Positions 27,682 to 36,130 of a DNA stretch of 64,000 bases are shown here, one piece after another (position 1 is the first letter of the stretch; each line of letters begins with the position of its first letter). The stretch spans positions 55,859 to 119,858 of the forward strand of contig JAHHHN010000020.1 of NCBI GenBank assembly GCA_019359325.1, given 5' to 3'. The position numbers and the translations under genes are program-made. Under the pieces are notes generated by a model. It had not been told where the DNA came from and ran no database searches. It saw only the letters and a list, made by a program, of their open reading frames with translations. Source of the DNA: Mojavia pulchra JT2-VF2. GTDB lineage: Bacteria > Cyanobacteriota > Cyanobacteriia > Cyanobacteriales > Nostocaceae.

Positions 27682-28800
27682 ATGAACTCAGGAATAGACC
27701 TCCAAGGAACTTTTATTAAATCCCTTACGGATTTAGGACTACCACCAGATGCAGCCAAAGCTATTTGGATGCCTCTACCAATGATACTGATGCTCATTGG
27801 GGCAACCGTGGGGGTACTAGTTGCCACTTGGCTTGAGCGGAAAATTTCCGCAGCAGCACAGCAACGGATTGGCCCAGAATACATGGGCCCTTTTGGGTTG
27901 CTAGTGCCGGTCGCGGATGGTCTGAAGCTTGTATTTAAAGAAGATGTAGTGCCAGCACAATCTGACCCCTGGCTATTTACTCTCGGCCCAATCATTGTTG
28001 TGATTCCGGTGTTTTTGTCATTTTTGATTGTCCCGTTTGGGCAGAATATCGTCATCACGAATGTAGGGATGGGGGTCTTCTTATGGATTGCCTTATCTAG
28101 TATTCAGCCAATTGGGTTGTTGATGGCTGGTTACGCTTCTAATAATAAATACTCCCTCTTAGGGGGCTTGCGGGCAGCAGCACAGTCTATCAGTTACGAA
28201 ATTCCTTTGGCGTTGAGCGTGTTAGCGATCGCTATGATGTCTAACAGTCTCAGCACTGTTGATATTGTCAATCAGCAATCTGGCTACGGTATCCTGGGCT
28301 GGAACATTTGGCGGCAACCAGCCGGTTTTCTCATCTTTTGGATAGCAGCCCTTGCTGAATGTGAACGCTTGCCCTTTGACCTACCTGAAGCGGAAGAAGA
28401 ATTAGTGGCAGGTTATCAAACCGAATATGCGGGGATGAAATTTGGCCTGTTCTACCTGGGTTCCTACGTTAACTTGATACTTTCTAGCCTGCTGGTGGCA
28501 ATTTTGTATCTAGGCGGTTGGGATTTTCCCATTCCCATCAATATGATCGCTAGTTGGCTGGGAATCAGTGAAGCAAATCCTGTATTGCAGATAGTCACTG
28601 CTTCTTTGGGTATTATCATGACCGTACTCAAAGCCTACTTACTAGTATTTGTTGCCATCCTGTTGCGCTGGACAGTACCACGGGTTCGGATTGACCAATT
28701 GCTAGATTTAGGATGGAAGTTTTTGCTACCGGTGGGTTTAGTTAATCTCCTATTAACTGCGGCCCTGAAATTAGCCTTTCCCGTCGCCTTCGGTGGTTAG
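27682..28800 (+). CDS. ndhA: NAD(P)H-quinone oxidoreductase subunit 1 (NdhA)
   Basis: Membrane subunit of the cyanobacterial NDH-1 complex, in the thylakoid membrane, which takes electrons from ferredoxin to plastoquinone. The 372 residues have about eight to nine hydrophobic helices. The motifs [20 protein letters not shown] and [20 protein letters not shown] are the quinone-pocket signatures of subunit 1 (H). First gene of the ndhA-ndhI-ndhG-ndhE order, the standard cyanobacterial and plastid operon. Start ATG at 27682 gives MNSGIDLQG. Confidence 0.95.
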   Translation: MNSGIDLQGTFIKSLTDLGLPPDAAKAIWMPLPMILMLIGATVGVLVATWLERKISAAAQQRIGPEYMGPFGLLVPVADGLKLVFKEDVVPAQSDPWLFTLGPIIVVIPVFLSFLIVPFGQNIVITNVGMGVFLWIALSSIQPIGLLMAGYASNNKYSLLGGLRAAAQSISYEIPLALSVLAIAMMSNSLSTVDIVNQQSGYGILGWNIWRQPAGFLIFWIAALAECERLPFDLPEAEEELVAGYQTEYAGMKFGLFYLGSYVNLILSSLLVAILYLGGWDFPIPINMIASWLGISEANPVLQIVTASLGIIMTVLKAYLLVFVAILLRWTVPRVRIDQLLDLGWKFLLPVGLVNLLLTAALKLAFPVAFGG

Positions 28801-28828
28801 TCATTAATCATTTGTCATTTGTCATTAG
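28801..28828. repeat. STRR heptanucleotide tract after ndhA
   Basis: Four tandem heptamers TCATTAA, TCATTTG, TCATTTG, TCATTAG directly after the ndhA stop codon. A partial inverted copy (GACAAATGACCAATGA) follows and could form a hairpin in the ndhA-ndhI spacer. Confidence 0.7.
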
Positions 28829-28854
28829 TAATCTGACAAATGACCAATGAAAAC

Positions 28855-28965
28855 TACGGGTAACGTCAGTTGCTCCTGGGGGGAACCACGCCACTGAGGA
28901 AGCCAAAAAACCCGTCCAACGCAGTGGCTCCCCAAGACCGCACTGACTCACAACTGGCAACTGAC
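28855..28965. repeat. GC-rich dispersed repeat in the ndhA-ndhI spacer
   Basis: A GC-rich block that reads GGGTAACGTCAGTTGCTCCT and later GACCGCACTGACTCACAACT. A related block with the same words (AACGTCAGTTACTC, GACCGTACTG, ACTGACTCACAAC) fills the ndhI-ndhG spacer at 29661-29808, so both spacers took up the same repeat family. Confidence 0.6.
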
Positions 28966-28985
28966 AAAAGAGAGAGACACACAAA

Positions 28986-29570
28986 ATGCTAAAGTTCCTC
29001 AAGCAAGTTGGTGATTACGCCAAAGAAGCAGTGCAAGCCGGCCGTTACATTGGTCAAGGATTATCTGTCACTTTTGACCATATGCGGCGACGTCCGATTA
29101 CTGTACAGTATCCTTACGAAAAACTGATTCCTGGTGAACGATTTCGTGGAAGAATTCACTTTGAGTTTGATAAGTGTATTTCCTGCGAAGTTTGTGTTCG
29201 CGTTTGCCCAATTAATCTACCTGTAGTGGATTGGGAATTCGACAAAGCCAGCAAGAAGAAAAAGCTCAATCATTATAGTATTGACTTTGGAGTTTGTATC
29301 TTCTGCGGTAACTGTGTGGAATATTGCCCGACTAACTGTCTATCGATGACAGAAGATTACGAACTATGCACTTACGATCGCCATGAATTGAATTTTGACA
29401 ACGTAGCGTTGGGACGTCTGCCTTACAAGGTAACAAATGACCCAATGGTTACACCACTACGCGAACTAGTTTACCTGCCCAAGGGTGTCATGGAACCCCA
29501 TGATTTGCGTGCCGATGCACCTCGTCCTGGTGCACGTCCAGAAGACCTGGTGGAACCAGCAGAAAAATAA
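28986..29570 (+). CDS. ndhI: NAD(P)H-quinone oxidoreductase subunit I (NdhI), 2[4Fe-4S]
   Basis: Iron-sulfur subunit of NDH-1 on the cytosolic arm, passing electrons to the quinone site. The 194 residues carry two four-Cys ferredoxin motifs, [12 protein letters not shown] near 60-71 and [12 protein letters not shown] near 100-111. The N-terminal helix region [20 protein letters not shown] is typical of cyanobacterial NdhI. It starts ATG at 28986, 185 bases after ndhA, a spacer filled by repeats. The sequence looks complete and uninterrupted. Confidence 0.95.
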   Translation: MLKFLKQVGDYAKEAVQAGRYIGQGLSVTFDHMRRRPITVQYPYEKLIPGERFRGRIHFEFDKCISCEVCVRVCPINLPVVDWEFDKASKKKKLNHYSIDFGVCIFCGNCVEYCPTNCLSMTEDYELCTYDRHELNFDNVALGRLPYKVTNDPMVTPLRELVYLPKGVMEPHDLRADAPRPGARPEDLVEPAEK

Positions 29571-29627
29571 ATCATAGTAGCAAATGGTCAGCGGTCAATA
29601 ATCAGTAGCAAAAAATAATAGATAGCA

Positions 29628-29660
29628 CTGACAACTGACAACTGACAACTGACGACTGAC
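29628..29660. repeat. STRR heptanucleotide tract in the ndhI-ndhG spacer
   Basis: Tandem heptamers CTGACAA three times, CTGACGA once and a partial CTGAC. The tract is followed by a GC-rich dispersed block. It is the third heptamer tract in this operon. Confidence 0.75.
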
Positions 29661-29808
29661 CCTTCGGGTACTCTGCGAGAACCCCTACGGGGAACGTCAG
29701 TTACTCATGGGTGAAACCCCCAAGACCCTTATGGGTTCGGCAGTTACTCTACTTGGGGAAACCCCAAGACCGTACTGCCTCACCGTACTGACTCACAACA
29801 GACTGAGG
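29661..29808. repeat. GC-rich dispersed repeat block in the ndhI-ndhG spacer
   Basis: Block with several short palindromes (for example CTTCGGGTACTCTGCGAGAA and ACCCCTACGGGGAACGTCAG) that shares words with the block at 28855-28965. The spacer, 248 bases, is unusually long for this operon. The block may fold in the mRNA. Confidence 0.55.
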
Positions 29809-29818
29809 ATAAAAAACA

Positions 29819-30430
29819 GTGAATCTAGCAGAAGGAGTACAGGTTGTTTCCTTTGGCATACTGGCTGTAATGATGATTGGGGCAGCGCTAGGTGTAGTGC
29901 TGTCCTCCAGCATCGTCTATTCTGCCTTTTTGCTTGGAGGTGTATTCATCAGCATAGCTGGGATGTACCTGTTGTTGAATGGTGACTTCGTAGCAGCAGC
30001 ACAAGTGCTGATTTATGTTGGGGCAGTAAACGTGCTGATCTTGTTTGCAATTATGCTGGTCAACAAGCGGCAGGATTTTACGCCTTTTCCCAGCGCTTGG
30101 CTGCGGAAAGTATTGACAGGTGTAGTCAGCATAGGATTATTTGGCCTTTTGAGTACAATGATCTTGGCAACTCCTTGGGCGTACTCAGCTACTCCTGTGG
30201 TTATAGAACCTTCCATAATTTTGATTGGCGAACATTTCTTTAGTGACTTTCTACTACCTTTTGAACTGGCTTCCATTTTGTTGCTAATGGCGATGGTGGG
30301 AGCAATTATTTTGGCGCGTCGTGAGTATTTACCAGACCAAGTGACGCCTTCCGGCCTGCCGCAGACTGTGTTGACTTTGCCAGAACGCCCCAGAGAACTA
30401 GTATCGGCAGGCAGCGAAACAGAAGAGTAA
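29819..30430 (+). CDS. ndhG: NAD(P)H-quinone oxidoreductase subunit 6 (NdhG)
   Basis: Membrane subunit J of NDH-1, 203 residues with about five transmembrane helices. N-terminal LAEGVQVVSFGILAVMMIGA is characteristic, and YVGAVNVLILFAIMLVNKRQ carries the conserved helix. The start is GTG at 29819, chosen because it gives MNLAEGVQVVSFG at the normal position; no ATG is closer. It follows the repeat-filled spacer. Downstream ndhE starts 57 bases after its stop. Confidence 0.92.
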   Translation: MNLAEGVQVVSFGILAVMMIGAALGVVLSSSIVYSAFLLGGVFISIAGMYLLLNGDFVAAAQVLIYVGAVNVLILFAIMLVNKRQDFTPFPSAWLRKVLTGVVSIGLFGLLSTMILATPWAYSATPVVIEPSIILIGEHFFSDFLLPFELASILLLMAMVGAIILARREYLPDQVTPSGLPQTVLTLPERPRELVSAGSETEE

Positions 30431-30487
30431 TTACTACTGCATTTGCAGGTAAAAAGCCAAATTTTTTCAGAAGGAATACAGAGATTC

Positions 30488-30793
30488 ATGCAACTCCAGT
30501 ACTTTTTACTACTTGCAGCAGCCTTGTTCTGTATCGGCATTTATGGTTTAATTACCAGCCGCAACGCCGTGCGGGTGCTGATGTCAATTGAGTTGCTGCT
30601 CAATGCTGTTAACTTAAATTTAATGGCATTTTCCAACTTCTTAGACTCAACATTAATTAAAGGTCAGGTTTTCACCGTGTTTGTGATTACCGTGGCCGCA
30701 GCCGAAGCGGCGGTGGGTTTAGCGATCGTGCTAGCCATCTATCGCAACCGCGATACCGTCGATATGGAGCAGTTTAATCTCCTGAAGTGGTAA
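30488..30793 (+). CDS. ndhE: NAD(P)H-quinone oxidoreductase subunit 4L (NdhE)
   Basis: Subunit K of NDH-1, 101 residues with three transmembrane helices. The ATG at 30488 is chosen ([20 protein letters not shown]) with AGAAGGA upstream as ribosome site, although the frame opens further upstream at a TTG (30443). The conserved acidic residue of helix 2 in [16 protein letters not shown] is present. It is the fourth gene of the ndhAIGE operon and its stop abuts the NAD kinase start by six bases. Confidence 0.93.
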   Translation: MQLQYFLLLAAALFCIGIYGLITSRNAVRVLMSIELLLNAVNLNLMAFSNFLDSTLIKGQVFTVFVITVAAAEAAVGLAIVLAIYRNRDTVDMEQFNLLKW

Positions 30794-30799
30794 TTGTGT

Positions 30800-31720
30800 G
30801 TGCAACTCAAGCAGGTAATCATTGCTTATAAAGCACGAGATGCCCAGAGTAAACGCTGGGCAGAAATCTGTGCTAAACAACTAGAAAATCGCCAGTGCCA
30901 GGTTTTGATAGGCCCTAGCGGCCCAAAAGATAACCCTTACCCGGTTTTTTTGGCTTCGGTAGGTCAACCAATCGATCTAGCTTTGGTACTTGGCGGTGAC
31001 GGTACTGTTTTAACTGGTGCCAGACATTTAGCTCCAGCTGGCATCCCCATTCTGGGAGTGAATGTGGGAGGTCATCTGGGGTTTTTAACTGAGTCGGTGG
31101 AAGAGTTTCAAGATACGGAAAAAGTTTGGGATCGACTGTTTGAGGATCGTTATGCTATTCAGCGGCGGATGATGTTGCAAGCGGCAGTGTTTGAGGGTCA
31201 TGGCTCAAATTTAGAACCAGTGACTGAACGCTACCTTGCTTTGAATGAATTCTGTGTCAAACCCGCTTCTGCCGATCGCATGATTACCTCAATTTTGGAA
31301 ATGGAAATTGACGGTGAGGTAGTCGATCAATATGTTGGGGATGGATTAATTATTTCGACTCCCACAGGTTCTACAGGTTACACTGTCTCTGCCAATGGCC
31401 CAATTATGCACGATGGTATGGAAGCAATTACCATCACTCCCATTTGTGCCATGAGCCTTTCTAGCCGTCCGCTCGTTTTACCTCCTGGTTCTGTGGTTAG
31501 TATTTGGCCTTTGGGGGATTACGATTTGAGTACCAAGCTGTGGACAGATGGGGTTTTAGCTACTTCGATTTGGCCAGGACACCGCGTTGATGTGCGAATG
31601 GCTGAGTGTCGGGCTAAATTTATTATTTTGCGCGAAAACAATTCATATTATCAGACGCTGCGAGAGAAGTTACTTTGGGCAGGTACTAGGGTTCGCTACA
31701 GTAATAATCATCGAAATTAA
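30800..31720 (+). CDS. nadK: NAD kinase
   Basis: Phosphorylates NAD+ to NADP+, cytosolic; cyanobacteria usually have two paralogues. The 306-residue form from GTG at 30800 (MQLKQVIIAYKARDAQSKRW) is chosen over the TTG at 30794. The ATP/NAD motif is ALVLGGDGTVLTGARHL near 65-80, with VNVGGHLGFLTE and GDGLIISTPTGSTGYTVSANGP next, then PICAMSLSSRPLVLPPGS. It follows ndhE closely and is probably co-transcribed with the ndh genes, which makes functional sense for NADP supply. Confidence 0.93.
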   Translation: MQLKQVIIAYKARDAQSKRWAEICAKQLENRQCQVLIGPSGPKDNPYPVFLASVGQPIDLALVLGGDGTVLTGARHLAPAGIPILGVNVGGHLGFLTESVEEFQDTEKVWDRLFEDRYAIQRRMMLQAAVFEGHGSNLEPVTERYLALNEFCVKPASADRMITSILEMEIDGEVVDQYVGDGLIISTPTGSTGYTVSANGPIMHDGMEAITITPICAMSLSSRPLVLPPGSVVSIWPLGDYDLSTKLWTDGVLATSIWPGHRVDVRMAECRAKFIILRENNSYYQTLREKLLWAGTRVRYSNNHRN

Positions 31721-31835
31721 TTGTCAGTTGTCAGGTGTTGAAATCTACTGACCGAGAGTTACTGATAATTGAAAAATCATCCATTTACCAAGTACCAAAG
31801 TTACACTTTCTGCATTTTAGAACGCAAAATTATGC

Positions 31836-31861
31836 AAGCCCACGGATAATCCGTGGGCTTT
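31836..31861 (+). terminator. Terminator after the NAD kinase gene
   Basis: Ten-bp stem AAGCCCACGG with CCGTGGGCTT, 5-base loop ATAAT, followed by a pyrimidine-rich stretch. It would end the ndhAIGE-nadK transcript. Confidence 0.75.
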
Positions 31862-31900
31862 CTGCCTCTATTGTGACTGGTTTAGCCATAAAAGAGCATA

Positions 31901-31983
31901 ATACCAATTCGTAATCAGGAAAGTCAGATTAAATCTGTGTGTCCTTTCTTCGTATCTGTAACCCTATTTGGGAAAATTGGTAT
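31901..31983. repeat. Small inverted-repeat element (MITE-like)
   Basis: Starts ATACCAATT and ends AATTGGTAT, a 9-bp perfect terminal inverted repeat about 83 bases apart. No coding capacity. The same ACCAATT end words occur at 4842-4872. No clear target duplication was seen. Confidence 0.45.
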
Positions 31984-32305
31984 AAGAGCAAAATTTTGTA
32001 TCTTATTACCAGATTTTTTTCGGAAGTCATGTTCATAATAAAAGCATACCATCTCTAACTTCTCTAATTATTTAAACTTTATTTGAACATTAGAGGATAG
32101 ATAGTTAAAGATGGATTTTGGACTCATCCTAATTCATCAATCTCACATGAGATTAAAGGAGGATTTATTAAAACAATACTGTCTGTAAAAGGATTTTTAT
32201 AGAAACCAGCCAATAGCGCTTTAATACGTTAATACAGAGTTCATTGGATTTGCATCGTGCATAAATCCTATTAGGATATTTTCTCCATTCCAAGTAGGAA
32301 GATAG

Positions 32306-33109
32306 ATGGAAATTTCTTGCCGCCAAACCGATTACTTACTTAGTCCTGCTTCACTATTTACAGATTTTCCAGTTCTTCAAAGCAAAAATTATATCTTACG
32401 CCTTGCCTCGACTGAAGAAGAATTAGAATCTATCTTCCGTTTGCGCTTTGAAGTTTTTAATCTTGAACTTGGTCTGGGTTTCTCGACTTCTAGCCTTACT
32501 CAAATGGATCAAGATAGATTTGATGCGATTTGCCATCATTTGATGCTTATTTCCAAACTGACTGGTAAAGCGATTGGAACCTATCGGATGCAAACCTATA
32601 TCATGGCTTCACAAGGCTTAGGTTTTGATGCAGCTGACATCTTTAATCTCAATCAGATTCCTGGTTCTGTACTTCAGAAGTCTGTGGAAATTGGACGTGC
32701 ATGTATAGCTAAGAAATATCGCAACAGCCAAGCACTTTTTTTACTATGGGAGGGGCTAGCAAATTATCTTATCTGGACTGGAAGCAAATATTTTTTTGGT
32801 TGTGCATCACTACTAACGCAGAATTATTGGCTAGGTAGTTGTGCTTATCATTATTTTCGCCAGAATAATTTGATGCATCCTAGCATTTTAGTGTATCCAA
32901 ATGCACAATACTCTATAGAACTTGCGCAACAATGTCCCGATGCTTGTAATGTTAATATTCCTAATATTTTGCAAGCATACTTAAATATCGGAGCGAAAAT
33001 ATGTAGCCTTCCAGCTATTGATAAACAGTTCAAAACCATTGATTTTTTAACTATGTCGAATATCGAAGATTTTGTCAAATGGAATTCGGAACTTTCTTTA
33101 AGAAGGTAG
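32306..33109 (+). CDS. N-acyltransferase of the OlsB/GNAT type
   Basis: Enzyme-like protein of 267 residues resembling the OlsB/acetyltransferase-5 family, which transfers acyl groups from ACP to amine substrates such as ornithine. Key features: LRLASTEEELESIFRLRFEV, FDAICHHLMLISK, GKAIGTYRMQTY and VEIGRACIAKKYRN. The GTYRMQT and EIGR segments are family hallmarks. The protein is cytosolic with a hydrophobic middle. The N-terminal 28 residues are extra. It stands alone. The exact substrate is unknown; ornithine lipids or N-acyl amino acids are both possible. Confidence 0.7.
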   Translation: MEISCRQTDYLLSPASLFTDFPVLQSKNYILRLASTEEELESIFRLRFEVFNLELGLGFSTSSLTQMDQDRFDAICHHLMLISKLTGKAIGTYRMQTYIMASQGLGFDAADIFNLNQIPGSVLQKSVEIGRACIAKKYRNSQALFLLWEGLANYLIWTGSKYFFGCASLLTQNYWLGSCAYHYFRQNNLMHPSILVYPNAQYSIELAQQCPDACNVNIPNILQAYLNIGAKICSLPAIDKQFKTIDFLTMSNIEDFVKWNSELSLRR

Positions 33110-33377
33110 GCAGTTTTGATTAGATAGTTTGTTGATTAAGCAACTTGATTTCTGATAATAGCATTTATCTTAAATTCAGAAGTTTAATTTATCATTCGGA
33201 TTTCTAACGAAAACATAAAGCTAGATTTGATGCCTTTGATACAAACTTAATAAATTATTCCCAGAGTTAATAAAAGAGAAGTTTGCTTAACTTCTAGGAA
33301 AGCTTGCTTATGCGCCATTTCGCCGCCATCTCCAACTTACTCCGAACGAATGGTACGAACTAAACGTTGAATAGTAA

Positions 33378-33734
33378 TATGGCGTTACCAATCAAATTTT
33401 GAAATAACTATACCAGTTGGGTTTTGTCTGCGAGTAAAGTGGGTAAGTGGTCATGAGTAATGATGGCATTGCTTTGGGCGATCGCTACTTGTAAATTACT
33501 TAATGCTTGATTGAGCGCAACATTAGAGTCAATAGAAGACAACACTTGACCACGAGTACCAACACGGGAATAAGCTAATAAATCTTGAATTAACTGCCGC
33601 ATCCGCACGGCCCCATCCACAATATAAGCTAAGTATTCCTGGGCAGCCTTGTCTAAACGGTTTTGATATTCTTGTTCAAACAATTGGCTATAGCCTGCTA
33701 TAGCGTGCAATGGTTCTTGTAAATCGTGTATTAT
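33378..33734 (-). pseudogene. Fragment of a sensor histidine kinase
   Basis: On the minus strand the DNA reads HDLQEPLHAIAGYSQLFEQE (H box of a HisKA domain), continues with AAQEYLAYIVDGAVRMRQLI, QDLLAYSRVG and LLADKTQLV, then an amber stop where a Gln is usual, then LFQNLIGNAI. This is the HisKA domain plus the first part of the ATPase N box. Just upstream of the His is a TAA, and the sensor domains, the rest of the ATPase and any start codon are missing. It is most similar to kinases of the phytochrome/GAF type. Confidence 0.65.
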
Positions 33735-33772
33735 TTAAAATTTATAAAGTATCAAATATATAAATAAAAATA

Positions 33773-34237
33773 GTGAAAACAAACAATTTATTTTTACCAT
33801 CTGGATGTGTTTTGCGTAGAGCAAAATCTGCGGATAGCTGGCAAATTAAGTTATTGGTATTCTCAGCTAAACTTGACCCGACTCAGTTACGTTGGGAACA
33901 ATTTTGGGTGATTGAATGCGATAAAAATTTAGTTGCTTGCGGACAACTGCGTAACTTTTCAGAAGCACAAGAACTCGGTAGTTTGGTGGTTACACCAGCT
34001 TGGCGAGGTCGGGGGTTGGCTAGTTTTTTGACACAGTATCTAATTCATACAGCAACTCAGCCACTATATCTAGAATGTCTGGGACAGCGACTGGCACACT
34101 TTTATAGCCAATTCGGGTTTGTGCCCATTTCCTTTGAGGAGTTACCGCGATCGCTCAAAAATAAGTTTGGCTTGTCTGAATTAGCTAAAAAGCTGATTCG
34201 AGTTCCTGTAGTGTTTATGCAATATCAAGAAAGATAA
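33773..34237 (+). CDS. GNAT family acetyltransferase
   Basis: Small acetyltransferase of 154 residues. The core motif ELGSLVVTPAWRGRGLASFL (acetyl-CoA binding, R/Q-x-x-G-x-G/A) is at about 80-99, followed by a C-terminal beta strand LYLECLGQRLAHFYSQFGFV. Start is GTG at 33773 with only a weak ribosome site. It lies just downstream of the divergent kinase fragment. Substrate unknown; such proteins often modify amines or ribosomal proteins. Confidence 0.8.
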   Translation: MKTNNLFLPSGCVLRRAKSADSWQIKLLVFSAKLDPTQLRWEQFWVIECDKNLVACGQLRNFSEAQELGSLVVTPAWRGRGLASFLTQYLIHTATQPLYLECLGQRLAHFYSQFGFVPISFEELPRSLKNKFGLSELAKKLIRVPVVFMQYQER

Positions 34238-34563
34238 GCGAAAAAAATTTTTCTGACAGCAGAATCCAGATAAAACCAGGACTTACGCAGGATTTCTCTG
34301 AAACTCTCTTTACTTCGTGTTCTTTGTGTCCTACCCTGCGTGCGGGAAGCCCTTTGGGTGTCTACAAGTCGCTTAACCCTTTCGGTAGTCGCTCATGGGG
34401 AGCCACTGCGTTGCGCGGGTTTCCCGCGTTGTAGCAAGTGGCGTGGAAACCCCCTGCGTACCCGTCGCTGCCTCACCAACGCACTGTCTCACCGCTCCGC
34501 GTCTATGCGGTTCGTTTTTCCGTTATCACTGCGTAAGCCCTAGAAATGTAAGTTCAACAGGCG
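34238..34563. repeat. GC-rich dispersed repeat cluster
   Basis: No gene. Between the acetyltransferase and methyltransferase genes lies a mosaic of GC-rich palindromic blocks (for example CCTGCGTGCGGGAAGCCCTT at 34335 and GCGTTGCGCGGGTTTCCCGC at 34409). It starts with the word AGGACTTACGCAGG found at many repeat sites. Several plus-strand open frames here (34340-34583) are artefacts of this composition. Confidence 0.6.
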
Positions 34564-35184
34564 TCAACTTAAGGGTGGTTTAGTAAAAATCGTCAGCAAG
34601 ACAGGGCCTAATAAATAATAGTGTCCTGCACACACCAACCCAGCAGAAGCTCCTAAACTCTCACGTTCTTGAGGACTATAAAATCTAATTTTGCCAAGAC
34701 CAGCCAGCGTCAGTTGCGATTCTGCCTTACTTTTCAAACTTGTATCAACCAAATAGAAGCGTCCGCCGGGAGAAAGCACCCGTGCTACCTCACTCATAAC
34801 CTGTTTAGGTTCCAAGTAGTGCAAAAAACTTATACTGTTGAAAACAGCATTAAATTGACCATCGGCAAAGGGAAGAGACTCAGCTTTACCCTCAATATAA
34901 ATTAAACGTGGATGATGGCGGTTTTTTTGTCTTGCTACCCGCAACATCTCAGGAGATAAATCTAACCCAGTACCACGCAAATCAGCAAACTTAGCTGCAA
35001 GCCGATCAAGCAGGCGACCAGTACCACAGCCTAAGTCAAGTACCTTTGGTTGAGGTGGTAAATCGACGTGTTCCAACAGCCGTTTGTGGACGGTTTGGTA
35101 AAATACGGAAGGAAGTAGCCAGTCATAACTCGGTGCCCAACGGTCAAAAACTTGTTTTTTGTTACTTATAAAGTCTCGTGTCAT
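34564..35184 (-). CDS. Class I SAM-dependent methyltransferase
   Basis: Methyltransferase of 206 residues of the UbiE/MenG-like kind. The SAM motif VLDLGCGTGRLLDRLA lies near 49-64, followed by GTGLDLSPEMLRVARQKN and ESLPFADGQFNAVFNSISF, then VARVLSPGGRFYLVD. The N-terminal KKQVFDRWAPSYDWLLPS segment is typical. The substrate is unknown; quinone or lipid methylation is possible. It is monocistronic on the minus strand. Its stop is 35 bases inside the end of the repeat cluster region. Confidence 0.82.
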   Translation of the reverse strand: MTRDFISNKKQVFDRWAPSYDWLLPSVFYQTVHKRLLEHVDLPPQPKVLDLGCGTGRLLDRLAAKFADLRGTGLDLSPEMLRVARQKNRHHPRLIYIEGKAESLPFADGQFNAVFNSISFLHYLEPKQVMSEVARVLSPGGRFYLVDTSLKSKAESQLTLAGLGKIRFYSPQERESLGASAGLVCAGHYYLLGPVLLTIFTKPPLS

Positions 35185-35654
35185 AAATTTTCGCAGCTAT
35201 CCTAAACTTTCCGCCTCAGTTAGCAAAATTGAAGCTGCGCCTCCAACAATTGATTAATCAGGCAATTTCGTTTTACTTTGCTCATATCTACCCTAAAGCT
35301 AACACTCCTGTATAAAGGCTCGTAAGTTAAGAAACATTGCGACATTAGGAAACGTCTAATAAACAGCCGAGTGTGCAGCGAAGAAATAGGATAGCGATAC
35401 GGGCGATTGCGCGGAGTGCAGTGCGCTCAAGGGCGATCGCATAAGCAAATTATCTGGAATGCAAATATTTGAATGTGTAGTTAAATGTGTCTAGAAACGA
35501 GAAATAAATCTAAATTTAGCTCGTTTACTTTTCCCAAATGCAGCATTGATATTGGAATCAACCAAACATTGTAATCATTGCATAAAACTAAATAACCAAA
35601 TGTACATATGTATAGGAATTAATACTCAAATAACTTAGCTCAAGGAGAAAAAGT
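35185..35654. other. Intergenic region with a HIP1-bounded repeat
   Basis: No gene. At 35403-35440 is a member of the repeat family with ends GCGATTGCG and GGCGATCGC; here the insertion is 30 bases long (GCGCGGAGTGCAGTGCGCTC at its core). An SD-rich leader (CAAGGAGAAAAAGT) precedes the Mo-nitro_C gene at 35655. Confidence 0.45.
35403..35440. repeat. HIP1-bounded 30-bp insertion
   Basis: Pattern GCGAT, 30 bases (starting TGCGCGGAGTGCAGTGCGCT and ending GGCGAT), then CGC. Same ends as the 27-bp insertions inside hmpE and the response regulator gene, but intergenic and three bases longer. Confidence 0.6.
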
Positions 35655-35942
35655 ATGGCCTGCTTTACTCAAATACTTTTACACTACGATCTACTCTACC
35701 CAGTCCGCGAATGGTTGGACAAAATCGAAATTCATAACTGTCATTTAGCTCATTTCTTGTGCAAGGCTATTCCAGCTCAATGTCCATTTGAGCGAGATAT
35801 CACTATATTTGGTCGGAAACTATTACACATTCCTCCAATGTGTAAATTGAATCCTCTTTACGAACAAGTTGTTAGTTTGCGGTTTAAAGCTTTATGCTAT
35901 CTTGCTGATGAATGCGGCGAAGATGTCACAGCCTATTGCTAA
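35655..35942 (+). CDS. Mo-dependent nitrogenase C-terminal family small protein
   Basis: A 95-residue protein matching the Mo-nitrogenase C-terminal family (Mo-nitro_C). Signature parts are LLYPVREWLDKIEI, AHFLCKAIPAQCPFERDI and NPLYEQVVSLRFKALCYLAD followed by ECGEDVTAYC. A strong ribosome site (CAAGGAGA) precedes the ATG. These proteins are found as free small proteins in cyanobacteria, including ones without nif neighbours; no nif gene is near here. Function unknown. The six Cys are conserved-looking, so metal or redox binding is conceivable. Confidence 0.8.
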   Translation: MACFTQILLHYDLLYPVREWLDKIEIHNCHLAHFLCKAIPAQCPFERDITIFGRKLLHIPPMCKLNPLYEQVVSLRFKALCYLADECGEDVTAYC

Positions 35943-36130
35943 ATTGTCATGATATTGTGATGCAGCAGCAATGGGTGACCGCAGATTTACTATTGTTACT
36001 TAATTGTAAGTATACTAAGCTAACGTAGAAATCATTAGATGTTTAGCTATATAGTAGCTATTACCTATCTAGAATTTTCTTAATCTGTGTTTCTGCCTAC
36101 CATACTCTGCTGAAATCATCAACATTATCT

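Larger units (their letters stand above)
31721..32305. other. Intergenic region with terminator and MITE-like repeat
   Basis: Contains a rho-independent-like hairpin at 31836-31861 after the NAD kinase gene and a small inverted-repeat element at 31901-31983. The remainder (31984-32305) is AT-rich with no recognised gene and should contain the promoter of the N-acyltransferase gene. Confidence 0.5.

Noticed and set aside
34340..34583. Plus-strand frames in the GC-rich repeat cluster
   Set aside because: Palindromic repeats are open in several frames; no protein family is visible.
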